Assembly: GCA_963975935.1 (NCBI GenBank)
Contig: CAXBIQ010000009.1
Location: 62,001-126,000 of the forward strand
Length of the DNA: 64,000 bases
Source: Planktosalinus sp963975935
Lineage (GTDB): Bacteria > Bacteroidota > Bacteroidia > Flavobacteriales > Flavobacteriaceae
Direction: 5' to 3'
Shown here: positions 52,733 through 60,312 of the stretch, piece after piece
Position numbering within the stretch: the stretch's first letter is position 1
How the letters are laid out: each line of letters starts with the position of its first letter
Program-made: the position numbers and the translations under genes
The notes under the pieces: model-generated
What the model was told of the DNA's origin: nothing
The model's database searches: none
The model's input: the letters and a program-made list of their open reading frames with translations, nothing else

Positions 52733-53338
52733 ATGATTTATAGTTTCAAAGGACATATTCCCGTAATTCACGAAAGCAGCTTTGTACACCCTTTAGCGGC
52801 TGTTACAGGCAATGTTATTATTGGTAAAAACTGCTATATCGGACCGGGAGCGGCTATACGTGGTGATTGGGGTGAAATTATTCTGGAAGACGGCGTCAAT
52901 GTGCAGGAAAATTGTACAGTGCATATGTTTCCGGGAAAATCGATTGTGTTGAGAGAAAGCGCACACATTGGTCACGGAGCCATCATTCATGGCGCCAACA
53001 TCGGCCGGAATGTTTTGGTAGGAATGAACACCGTGATTATGGACGATGCTGAAATTGGTGATGAAAGCATCATCGGTGCGATGGCTTTTGTAAAAGCAGA
53101 AACGGTGATTCCTAAGCGCAGTTTGGTGGTGGGCAACCCGGCAAAAGTCATTAAAGAAGTCAGTGATGACATGATTGCCTGGAAGACCGCAGGAACTCGA
53201 TTCTATCAACAATTGCCAGCCGACTGTCACGAGAATTTACGGGAGGTGGAACCTTTGCGGGAGATACCAAAAAATCGTCCGAAGCAAGAGGATTTTTATA
53301 AGACTTTGGAGGAATTTAGAAAAGGGAACAAAGAATAA
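52733..53338 (+). CDS. paaY: gamma-carbonic-anhydrase-like protein PaaY
   Basis: 201 residues, normal length. Left-handed beta-helix of hexapeptide repeats (NVIIGKNCYIGPGAAIRGDW, GVNVQENCTVHMFPG, HIGHGAIIHGANIGRNVLVG). The three histidine zinc ligands of the family are visible in VHM, HIGHG and the second H of that motif. In the Paa pathway PaaY is reported to hydrolyse dead-end CoA esters that form from ring intermediates. It lies between the paaF-like gene and the E2 gene. Confidence 0.9.
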   Translation: MIYSFKGHIPVIHESSFVHPLAAVTGNVIIGKNCYIGPGAAIRGDWGEIILEDGVNVQENCTVHMFPGKSIVLRESAHIGHGAIIHGANIGRNVLVGMNTVIMDDAEIGDESIIGAMAFVKAETVIPKRSLVVGNPAKVIKEVSDDMIAWKTAGTRFYQQLPADCHENLREVEPLREIPKNRPKQEDFYKTLEEFRKGNKE

Positions 53339-53361
53339 AGAAAAAAGAATATAGAATAGAG

Positions 53362-54660
53362 ATGTCACAGACAGAATTTAAATTGCCCAGAATGGGAGAA
53401 AGCATCACAGAAGGGACCATCATCAATTGGATGGTTCAGCCTGGCGAGTCATTTGAAGAAGGAGATATCATTGTGGAAGTGGGTACCGATAAAGTTGATA
53501 ACGAAGTGCCCGCCCCTTTTTCGGGCACGCTCATCGAAACCAAATACAATGCGAAAGATGTTGTGAAAATCGGGGAGGTGATTGCAATTTTGCAGGTTTC
53601 AGAAGGCACTTCCAAACGAGCGATTAAAAACGACCAAGAAGATGAAGTTAAAATGGCTCCCACACCAAAAAAAGCGAATAAAATTGCTCCCAAGCAGTCC
53701 GGAGCAGTTTCATCTACTTATCATTTACCCGTGAACCGCACAAACAAATTTTATTCACCGTTGGTCGAAAAAATTGCCAGAGAGCAGCATATCAGTTATG
53801 AAGAGTTGGCGCGCATCCCTGCAACAGGCAAAGAGGGTCGTTTGCAAAAAAGCGATGTGTTTAAATATATTGAAGAAGGTCGCCCGGCACAGTTTGCACA
53901 ACCTGTGGCAGAAGCCGGTTATAGCATCCCCCAATTAAACCTGGACAAAGGCAAAGGAAAAATCGTGGAGATGGACCGTATGCGCCAAATGATTGCTGAT
54001 CATATGGTCTATAGCAAGCATACTTCGCCGCACGTTACTGCCTATGTGGAAGCTGATATGACAAATATAGTCACTTGGCGCAACGCTAATAAGGAAGCTT
54101 TTCAGAAAAAACATGGAGAGAAACTGACCTTTACACCCTTGTTTGTAGAAGCTGTGGCAAAGGCCATAAAAGATTTCCCAATGATCAATGTTTCGGTGGA
54201 TGGCAGTAATATCATTGTAAAAGAACACATTAACATCGGGATGGCAACTGCATTGCCCAGCGGGAACCTGATAGTTCCTGTTGTAAAAGATGCCGATAAA
54301 AAGGATTTGCCAACCCTGGCAAAAGAAATCAACGAACTGGCAGAAAAAGCCCGCACGAATAAACTAAAAGCCGATGATACTAAAGGTAGTACATTTACCA
54401 TCAGTAATGTGGGAACCTTTGGCAGCCTGATGGGAACGCCAATCATCAATCAACCTGAAGCAGCGATTTTGGCAACGGGAATCATCAAGAAAAGAGCAGA
54501 AGTTATCGAAAAACCCGAAGGCGATACCATTGAAATTAGGCAAATGATGTATTTATCTTTGTCCTTTGATCATCGCATTGTGGATGGATATTTGGGGGGC
54601 AGTTTCCTGAGAAGAATTGCTGATTATTTTGAGAATTTTGATATAAATAGAAAAATTTAA
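53362..54660 (+). CDS. 2-oxoacid dehydrogenase E2 (dihydrolipoyl acyltransferase)
   Basis: 432 residues. The lipoyl domain has Lys44 in EVGTDKVDNEVP. A peripheral-subunit-binding domain (SPLVEKIAREQHISYEELAR, IPATGKEGRLQKSDVFKYI) follows. The catalytic acyltransferase domain ends with FDHRIVDGYLGGSF, with His404 and Asp408. Domain arrangement and sequence fit the branched-chain 2-oxoacid family better than pyruvate E2. It is followed by a fused E1, so it is part of one complex. No E3 gene is present here and the dihydrolipoyl dehydrogenase must come from elsewhere. Confidence 0.92.
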   Translation: MSQTEFKLPRMGESITEGTIINWMVQPGESFEEGDIIVEVGTDKVDNEVPAPFSGTLIETKYNAKDVVKIGEVIAILQVSEGTSKRAIKNDQEDEVKMAPTPKKANKIAPKQSGAVSSTYHLPVNRTNKFYSPLVEKIAREQHISYEELARIPATGKEGRLQKSDVFKYIEEGRPAQFAQPVAEAGYSIPQLNLDKGKGKIVEMDRMRQMIADHMVYSKHTSPHVTAYVEADMTNIVTWRNANKEAFQKKHGEKLTFTPLFVEAVAKAIKDFPMINVSVDGSNIIVKEHINIGMATALPSGNLIVPVVKDADKKDLPTLAKEINELAEKARTNKLKADDTKGSTFTISNVGTFGSLMGTPIINQPEAAILATGIIKKRAEVIEKPEGDTIEIRQMMYLSLSFDHRIVDGYLGGSFLRRIADYFENFDINRKI

Positions 54661-54664
54661 TTGT

Positions 54665-54721
54665 TTCACGCAGAGACGCAAAGTCGCAGAGAATTTCTTA
54701 GCGTCTTTGTGCCTTTGCGAG
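54665..54721. repeat. degenerate CGCAAAG inverted repeat before the E1 gene
   Basis: A left arm of CACGCAGAGACGCAAAG-type units (54667-54690) and a right arm of GCGTCTTTGTGCCTTTGCG (54701-54719), imperfect inverted repeats of an 8-mer CGCAAAGA. The same unit is at 29351-29378. Confidence 0.6.
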
Positions 54722-54737
54722 CATAAAATAAGATTTA

Positions 54738-56846
54738 ATGACTCATAACATTCACAAACAAACCTTCAAAAAAGCATTCAAAAACGTCTGCACCGCCAAA
54801 GCTATGGCTGAGTTGTACGAAGAAAATTTTAAAGTCGTTTCCAAATATGTACACGCCACTTCCCGTGGTCACGAAGTGATTCAAACCGCTGTGGGAATGC
54901 AATTGTTGCCACAAGATTACGCATATCCTTACTACCGGGACGACTCGATGTTGTTAAGTTTTGGCTGCACGCCGAAAGATTTAATGTTACAATTGTTGGC
55001 CAAGAAAGACGACCCGTTTTCGGGAGGAAGGACTTATTATTCGCACCCTAGTTTGCGGGATGATGACAAACCCAAAGTGCCACATCAAAGTAGCGCTACA
55101 GGAATGCAGGCAATACCTGCCACCGGTGCTGCAATGGGATTCCATTACCGCGAAGGCGGTAATCTTTTCAATGATGAGGACAGATATGGGTTTTTGTATC
55201 CGGAATCTGAAGACCAAGATTCCCGCCTTCGCGGGAATTTGCCGATTGTTGTTTGTTCCCTAGGCGACGCCTCAGTCACAGAAGGTGAAATTGCTGAAGC
55301 CTTTCAAATGGCAGCATTAAAACAGTTGCCCATTTTATATTTAGTGCAAGACAATGGCTGGGACATTTCAGCGAATGCTGCAGAAACTCGTGCTCAGGAT
55401 GCGTTTGAATATGCTAAAGGATTCCACGGACTCGAAGCCATTTCAATTGACGGAACCGATTTTATTGAAAGCTATACGCAGGTACAGAAAGTCATAGAAA
55501 CCATAAGAAAAGAACGTCGGCCTTTTTTGGTACATGCTAAAGTACCATTGTTGAATCACCATACTTCGGGGGTTAGGATGGAATGGTATCGTGATGATTT
55601 AGAGGAGGCACGTTCGCGTGATCCTTATCCAAAGATTAGAAAACAATTATTGGATAATGGGTTTACTGAAAAAGAACTGAAAGAGATTGAGACTTCCGCC
55701 TCCGCGGAAGTGAAAAAAGACTACGAAGAAGCCCTCAAAGCTGAAGACCCAAAACCGGAAGATTTGTTCACACACGATTTTGCGCCCACCCCCATCACTG
55801 AAGAAACCGGCACTAGAATTCCTGAAGGAGCTGAAAAAGTAGTGATGGTAGATTGTGCCCTTTTCGGTATTGAAGAATTAATGAAAAAGCATAAAGAATG
55901 CCTACTTTACGGTCAGGATGTTGGCGGACGTTTGGGCGGTGTTTTTCGCGAAGCGGCAACTTTGGCGCAAAAATTTGGCGATAACCGCGTGTTTAATACC
56001 CCCATTCAGGAAGCTTTCATCGTTGGAAGCACCGTAGGAATGAGTGCCGTGGGATTAAAACCCATCGTTGAGGTTCAGTTTGCCGACTATATCTGGCCGG
56101 GGCTCAATCAATTATTTACTGAGGTGAGCCGTAGTTGCTACCTTTCCAATGGCAAATGGCCGGTATCGATGATGCTTCGCGTGCCTATTGGTGCCTATGG
56201 AAGTGGCGGACCTTATCATTCATCTTCGGTAGAAAGCATTGTGACAAATATTCGTGGGTTAAAAATTGCATACCCAAGCAATGGTGCCGATTTAAAAGGG
56301 TTAATAAAAGCAGCTTATTATGACCCCAATCCGGTGGTGATTTTGGAACATAAAGGATTGTACTGGAGTAAAGTTCCGGGAACAAAAGGAGCTACTTCTG
56401 TAGAACCGGCAGAAGACTATGTATTGCCTTTCGGAAAAGCCTGGTTGTTGCAGGAAATCTGGAAACAGGAAGATGTGGAAACCGCAACCATCATTTCATA
56501 CGGTATGGGCGTGCATTGGGCGATGAACGCTACTCAAGGCCTTCGTGACCGTGTCGAAGTTATTGACTTGCGTACACTTTTTCCGCTGGATGAAGAAACA
56601 ATCATGAAATCTGTCAAGAAAACCGGAAAATGTTTGGTGGTGACTGAAGAACCTTCAAACAACAGTTTTGCAAGGGCACTTGCCGGAAAGATTCAGGAGG
56701 AATGTTTTCAGTACCTTGATGCACCGGTAATGACCATTGGTTCCGAAAATCTGCCTGCTATTCCGTTAAATTCTACTTTAGAACAAACGATGATTCCAAG
56801 CACTGAAAAAGTCAAAATAAAATTAGAAACATTGTTGAATTATTAG
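54738..56846 (+). CDS. 2-oxoacid dehydrogenase E1, alpha-beta fusion
   Basis: 702 residues combining both E1 chains, normally two proteins. The alpha half (about 1-350) has YPYYRDDSMLLSFGCTPKD, the TPP segment GDASVTEGEIAEAFQMAAL and DNGWDISANAAE. The beta half (about 365-702) has LYGQDVGGRLGGVFREAATL, QEAFIVGSTVGMSAVGLKPI, and FADYIWPGLNQLFTEVSR. Decarboxylates branched-chain or aromatic 2-oxoacids and acylates the E2 lipoyl group. Two palindromes are embedded in frame: residues 161-167 DSRLRGN and 319-325 TSASAEV. They probably lie in surface loops. It follows the E2 gene in the paa cluster. Confidence 0.93.
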   Translation: MTHNIHKQTFKKAFKNVCTAKAMAELYEENFKVVSKYVHATSRGHEVIQTAVGMQLLPQDYAYPYYRDDSMLLSFGCTPKDLMLQLLAKKDDPFSGGRTYYSHPSLRDDDKPKVPHQSSATGMQAIPATGAAMGFHYREGGNLFNDEDRYGFLYPESEDQDSRLRGNLPIVVCSLGDASVTEGEIAEAFQMAALKQLPILYLVQDNGWDISANAAETRAQDAFEYAKGFHGLEAISIDGTDFIESYTQVQKVIETIRKERRPFLVHAKVPLLNHHTSGVRMEWYRDDLEEARSRDPYPKIRKQLLDNGFTEKELKEIETSASAEVKKDYEEALKAEDPKPEDLFTHDFAPTPITEETGTRIPEGAEKVVMVDCALFGIEELMKKHKECLLYGQDVGGRLGGVFREAATLAQKFGDNRVFNTPIQEAFIVGSTVGMSAVGLKPIVEVQFADYIWPGLNQLFTEVSRSCYLSNGKWPVSMMLRVPIGAYGSGGPYHSSSVESIVTNIRGLKIAYPSNGADLKGLIKAAYYDPNPVVILEHKGLYWSKVPGTKGATSVEPAEDYVLPFGKAWLLQEIWKQEDVETATIISYGMGVHWAMNATQGLRDRVEVIDLRTLFPLDEETIMKSVKKTGKCLVVTEEPSNNSFARALAGKIQEECFQYLDAPVMTIGSENLPAIPLNSTLEQTMIPSTEKVKIKLETLLNY
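55219..55238. repeat. ATTCCCGC/GCGGGAAT palindrome inside the E1 coding sequence
   Basis: ATTCCCGC (55219-55226), loop CTTC, GCGGGAAT (55231-55238). In frame it encodes DSRLRGN (residues 161-167) between the alpha-chain EDRYGFLYPESEDQ region and the conserved LPIVVCSLGDA. Confidence 0.9.
55692..55711. repeat. ACTTCCGC/GCGGAAGT palindrome inside the E1 coding sequence
   Basis: ACTTCCGC (55692-55699), loop CTCC, GCGGAAGT (55704-55711). In frame it encodes TSASAEV (from residue 319) in the linker between the alpha and beta halves. Confidence 0.9.
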
Positions 56847-56921
56847 TGAATAAAATGATAAATTTTAACAAATCACTCTTTTTTTAACTTACCTTCACCA
56901 AATAAATTAAAAAACAACACC

Positions 56922-57185
56922 ATGAAAAAAACAATTTTTATAATGTTAACAGGAATTTTCCTAGCAGTTTCTGTTACCTCTTGCAGAGAGAAAAACGAAG
57001 ACAAGACAGAAACGGAAGAGTTAATCGACGAAATGAATAGAGAAGGAGCAGAAGTTAAGTACAAAGAAACTGAAGATGGTACCAAAATAAAGATGGAGAC
57101 TGACGATAAAAAAGTCAAAATCAAGACAGATGAAGACGGAAATACCACCAAAGTAAAAGTTAAAGAAACCTCTGACGATAATTAG
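56922..57185 (+). CDS. small highly charged lipoprotein
   Basis: 87 residues. Signal peptide with lipobox VTSC (Cys21), then a very charged, lysine/glutamate/aspartate-rich tail with short repeats (KIKMETDDKKVKIKTDEDGN, TTKVKVKETSDDN). It has no recognised domain. Likely a small envelope lipoprotein. A terminator follows at 57211. No link to the paa cluster is apparent. Confidence 0.7.
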   Translation: MKKTIFIMLTGIFLAVSVTSCREKNEDKTETEELIDEMNREGAEVKYKETEDGTKIKMETDDKKVKIKTDEDGNTTKVKVKETSDDN

Positions 57186-57210
57186 TAAAACTGTAAACGT
57201 TAAAAATGAA

Positions 57211-57241
57211 AAACGGTCCGGGAATGGGCCGTTTTTTTTTT
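57211..57241 (+). terminator. rho-independent terminator after the small lipoprotein
   Basis: AAACGGTCC (57211-57219) pairs with GGGCCGTTT (57226-57234) allowing one G-U, followed by a long T run. Confidence 0.88.
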
Positions 57242-57278
57242 ATTTATATTTACCAAAAAAATAATTTAATCAACTATT

Positions 57279-58931
57279 ATGATGAAAAATTTAATTGCAT
57301 TTGTTTTACTTGTAGGTCTAATTTCTTGTGGAGAAAACAAACAAGAAGAAGTGTCACAAGAATGGGACGTAAGTGTTGAACATCTTGAAAGACACATTAA
57401 GGAACTGTCATCAAACGCTTTTATGGGTAGAATGCCTATGACTGTGGGTGAGGAACTAACATTAGCTTACCTAGAAAAAGAAATGAAAGAAATTGGAGTT
57501 GCTCCTGCTAATAATGGTTCTTACCTTCAAGATGTTTCGTTAATTACAGTAAATTCTGTTGCTGATGACGAAATAACTGTAACAGGTGGCGACAGTTCTC
57601 TTACATTGAAAAAAGGAGAAGATTTTGTAGCCTATTCACAACTCATTCAAGATGAAATAAAAGTTGAAGATGCCGAGTTTGTATTTTGTGGTTTTGGTAT
57701 TGTTGCTCCGGAATATGGCTGGAATGACTATGAAGGTATTGATATGACAGGAAAAATCGCTGTTGTTATGGTAAATGATCCGGGTTATTACCTTCAAGAC
57801 GAAAATATGTTTACCGGGAACGCTATGACTTACTATGGGCGTTGGACCTACAAATATGAAGAAGCTGCCAGACAAGGTGCAGCTGGAATTGTTATTATTC
57901 ATGAGGATGCCGCAGCAGGTTATCCTTGGGGCGTTGTACAAGGCTCGTGGTCTGGTGCAAAAATGCAATTAGATTTGCCTGAAGGTTTTGTGAAATTTGC
58001 ACCAATGCAAGGATGGATAACATCTAGTGTTTCACAACAACTTTTTGACCAAGCCGGTAAAAATCAGGAGGAACTTTTTGAAAGTGCTAAAAGTGCTGAT
58101 TTTACGCCAACACCATTGGGAATAAAAACTAGTATCACAATGAATAACACCTTTGAGCGCGGCACTTCCCCTAACGTTATAGGTATTATTGAAGGTTCAG
58201 AAAGACCTGATGAGTATATCATTTACACGGCTCATTGGGATCACCTTGGAGGTGAAGATCCCAATGACAGTAGTACAATTTACAATGGCGCTGTTGATAA
58301 CGCAACAGGTACAGCCATGCTACTCGAAATTGCAAGAGCTGTAAAAGAACGTGAAGAACCCCTTAAAAGATCAATGGTATTCTTGTTTGTTACTGCTGAA
58401 GAGCAAGGACTATTAGGTTCAGAATATTATGCTACAAACCCTGTTTTTCCAACAAACAAAACGGTAGCAAACATGAATGTCGATGCTGTATTTCCTTATG
58501 GTCCGACAAATGATGTATTAGTGGTGGGTCACCATCAAAATGATTTGGCTGACTGGGCTGAAGATATTGTCGCCGGTCAAGACAGATACATCTTGCCAGA
58601 CCAGGAAGCTGAAAAAGGTTTCTATTACAGATCAGACCATTTCAATCTAGCTAAAGTGGGTATTCCTGCAATGTATGCAAGTGGAGGTACAGACTTAAGA
58701 GAGGGTGGGAAAGAAGAAGGTAAAAGACTTCGCACAGAATACAACCAAAAATACTACCACAAGCAAGGAGATGAATATGATCCGGAAACCTGGAACATGG
58801 GTAGTATTGCCCAGGATGCTGAGTTTTATTACAGACTGGGTGCTAAAATAGCCAACAGCCAAGACTGGCCACAGTGGAGTGAAAACTCTGAGTTTAGAGC
58901 CGTCAGGGAAAAGGATATGGAATCAAAATAA
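57279..58931 (+). CDS. M28 family zinc aminopeptidase lipoprotein
   Basis: 550 residues. Lipobox LISC (Cys17 from ATG 57279; ATG 57282 is equally possible). A protease-associated-like insert in the first half (about 120-250) contains FCGFGIVAPEYGWNDYEGID. The M28 catalytic domain has zinc ligands in YTAHWDHLGGEDP and GAVDNATGTAMLLEIAR, the general base in VTAEEQGLLGSEYYA, and further ligands in NMNVDAVFPYG and FYYRSDHFNLAKVGIPAMYA. It probably removes N-terminal residues from peptides at the cell surface or in the periplasm. Flanked by terminators, so monocistronic. Confidence 0.93.
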   Translation: MMKNLIAFVLLVGLISCGENKQEEVSQEWDVSVEHLERHIKELSSNAFMGRMPMTVGEELTLAYLEKEMKEIGVAPANNGSYLQDVSLITVNSVADDEITVTGGDSSLTLKKGEDFVAYSQLIQDEIKVEDAEFVFCGFGIVAPEYGWNDYEGIDMTGKIAVVMVNDPGYYLQDENMFTGNAMTYYGRWTYKYEEAARQGAAGIVIIHEDAAAGYPWGVVQGSWSGAKMQLDLPEGFVKFAPMQGWITSSVSQQLFDQAGKNQEELFESAKSADFTPTPLGIKTSITMNNTFERGTSPNVIGIIEGSERPDEYIIYTAHWDHLGGEDPNDSSTIYNGAVDNATGTAMLLEIARAVKEREEPLKRSMVFLFVTAEEQGLLGSEYYATNPVFPTNKTVANMNVDAVFPYGPTNDVLVVGHHQNDLADWAEDIVAGQDRYILPDQEAEKGFYYRSDHFNLAKVGIPAMYASGGTDLREGGKEEGKRLRTEYNQKYYHKQGDEYDPETWNMGSIAQDAEFYYRLGAKIANSQDWPQWSENSEFRAVREKDMESK

Positions 58932-58950
58932 AAAAGATTACTTATAAATA

Positions 58951-58978
58951 AAAAAGGGGCATTTATGCCCTTTTTTTA
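58951..58978 (+). terminator. rho-independent terminator after the M28 gene
   Basis: AAAAAGGGGCAT (58951-58962), TT loop, ATGCCC followed by seven T. Confidence 0.9.
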
Positions 58979-59086
58979 TTTTCACAAATTAAACACTGCC
59001 AACTCCAATCTTTATTTTTCCTGCGATGTTATTAAAAATGTAATGATGAATTGATTCATAAATAGAGGAGTAAATTATTAGAATGG

Positions 59087-59094
59087 TATCTTTG
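59087..59094 (+). promoter_or_regulatory. -7 element of the TlpA-like gene (TATCTTTG)
   Basis: TATCTTTG matches TAnnTTTG exactly, 15 bp before the ATG at 59110. No clear -33 TTTG at the expected distance. Confidence 0.55.
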
Positions 59095-59109
59095 TAAAAA
59101 ATTGCTGTT

Positions 59110-60219
59110 ATGAAAATTTTGTTCCAATATTTTATATTAATTCTCTTTTCATTATCCTGCGCTGAATCTAAAAAATCCGATTCACCTGAAGAAGTGTACT
59201 CTCAAACACTTGAAATTATCAATGAAGCAGAGACCCTTCGTTTTGATGCTCAAATCGCTTTTGGCAATCAACGCATAACGAATCATGTATATAAAATACA
59301 AAGAGCCGGTTATGAACCACACCTCAATTATTTTTTTTACAAGGAAATGGATGAGGTGACTCAAATTTATTACAAACTGGCATCGCTGGTCGTGGTTGAG
59401 GATCACAAAGAGCGCATAACAATTTTTGATTATGGTAATGACCGCTCCATTCCCCGATATCTTGAAGCATACACTCAGGATGAAGATAATCTGGTGACGG
59501 TGGGCAAATTACTTGAAGAGTATAAGGGTTCCTTTACCTTTTTAGGCGAAAGCCAGTTTCAGGATAAAAAAGTGTATAGCTATGAAATTGGAAACAGGGC
59601 AATCTGGATAGATGTTAAAGATAAAATGCCTGTAAAGCTTGCTCTCAATCCCACATTTGACGACACCAGAAACCTTACAGGACACACCAGACTTTTTACC
59701 TACAGCAATATCGATTTTGACATCAAACTTACAGAAGAAACCTTTACCCATCAGGACAAAGAAGGCTATGTCTCTTCTGTTTTTGGTGTTAAAGCAGAAC
59801 CGCTTTTAAATTCCCAGGCAAAAGACTGGACACTTCAGGATTTGGATGGAAAACAAATATCCCTTTCTGACTTTAAAGGACAAAATATGTTTATTGAGGC
59901 CTGGGTCTCCAGCTGTGATCATTGTATTGCCTCGATTCCAAAAGTAAAGCAGATTGAAAATGAGTTTGGAGACAAACTAAAAGTCATTACCATCAATTTT
60001 GATTATGATTTGGAGGAAACAAAACAAGCCATCACAAATCATCACATAGACTACACAGTGTTGCTTGGCAATTCCCAGTTTGATAAAGATTATGACATCC
60101 GTTCTTTTCCTTCTTATTATGTTATTGACAAGAGTGGTGAAATTGTCTATACAAACCGGGGTACTATAGCAGGTGAAAAAGAAAAAGAACTTTTGGAAGC
60201 TCTAAAAAGGCTGAAATAA
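59110..60219 (+). CDS. TlpA-like thioredoxin-fold lipoprotein
   Basis: 369 residues. Lipobox LSLSC (Cys17). Residues 25-225 form an N-terminal domain with EEVYSQTLEIINEAETLRFD, and KVYSYEIGNRAIWIDVKDKM, resembling the beta-rich LolA-like domains that precede thioredoxins in some Bacteroidota proteins. The C-terminal redoxin domain starts near 236 (DWTLQDLDGKQISLSDFKGQ) and has the active site CDHC (Cys269, Cys272) in WVSSCDHCIASIPK, plus cis-proline in SFPSYYVID. It probably reduces or isomerises disulphides in the periplasm. Monocistronic. Confidence 0.88.
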   Translation: MKILFQYFILILFSLSCAESKKSDSPEEVYSQTLEIINEAETLRFDAQIAFGNQRITNHVYKIQRAGYEPHLNYFFYKEMDEVTQIYYKLASLVVVEDHKERITIFDYGNDRSIPRYLEAYTQDEDNLVTVGKLLEEYKGSFTFLGESQFQDKKVYSYEIGNRAIWIDVKDKMPVKLALNPTFDDTRNLTGHTRLFTYSNIDFDIKLTEETFTHQDKEGYVSSVFGVKAEPLLNSQAKDWTLQDLDGKQISLSDFKGQNMFIEAWVSSCDHCIASIPKVKQIENEFGDKLKVITINFDYDLEETKQAITNHHIDYTVLLGNSQFDKDYDIRSFPSYYVIDKSGEIVYTNRGTIAGEKEKELLEALKRLK

Positions 60220-60230
60220 GTGCACAATAA

Positions 60231-60285
60231 ATTTAGAATATTTAACGATAATACTATTTAAAACAATTCTAAATAACTATATTTG
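60231..60285 (+). promoter_or_regulatory. promoter of the iron importer with candidate metal-box inverted repeat
   Basis: TATATTTG (60278-60285) matches TAnnTTTG exactly, 27 bp before the ATG, with TTTA (60257-60260) as a weak -33. An inverted repeat ATTTAGAAT (60231-60239) / ATTCTAAAT (60266-60274) flanks the -33 region. Each arm continues into an A/T-rich extension (ATATTTAA; TTGTTTTAA on the other strand). It is a possible Fur- or DtxR-type site, inferred from position only. Confidence 0.55.
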
Positions 60286-60312
60286 CATTCGCATTAAAAA
60301 AATATTAAGCAT

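Noticed and set aside
40702..55711. Palindromes of the paa region as a CRISPR array
   Set aside because: The repeats are palindromes of several classes at irregular distances with whole genes between them, not regular repeats with spacers.
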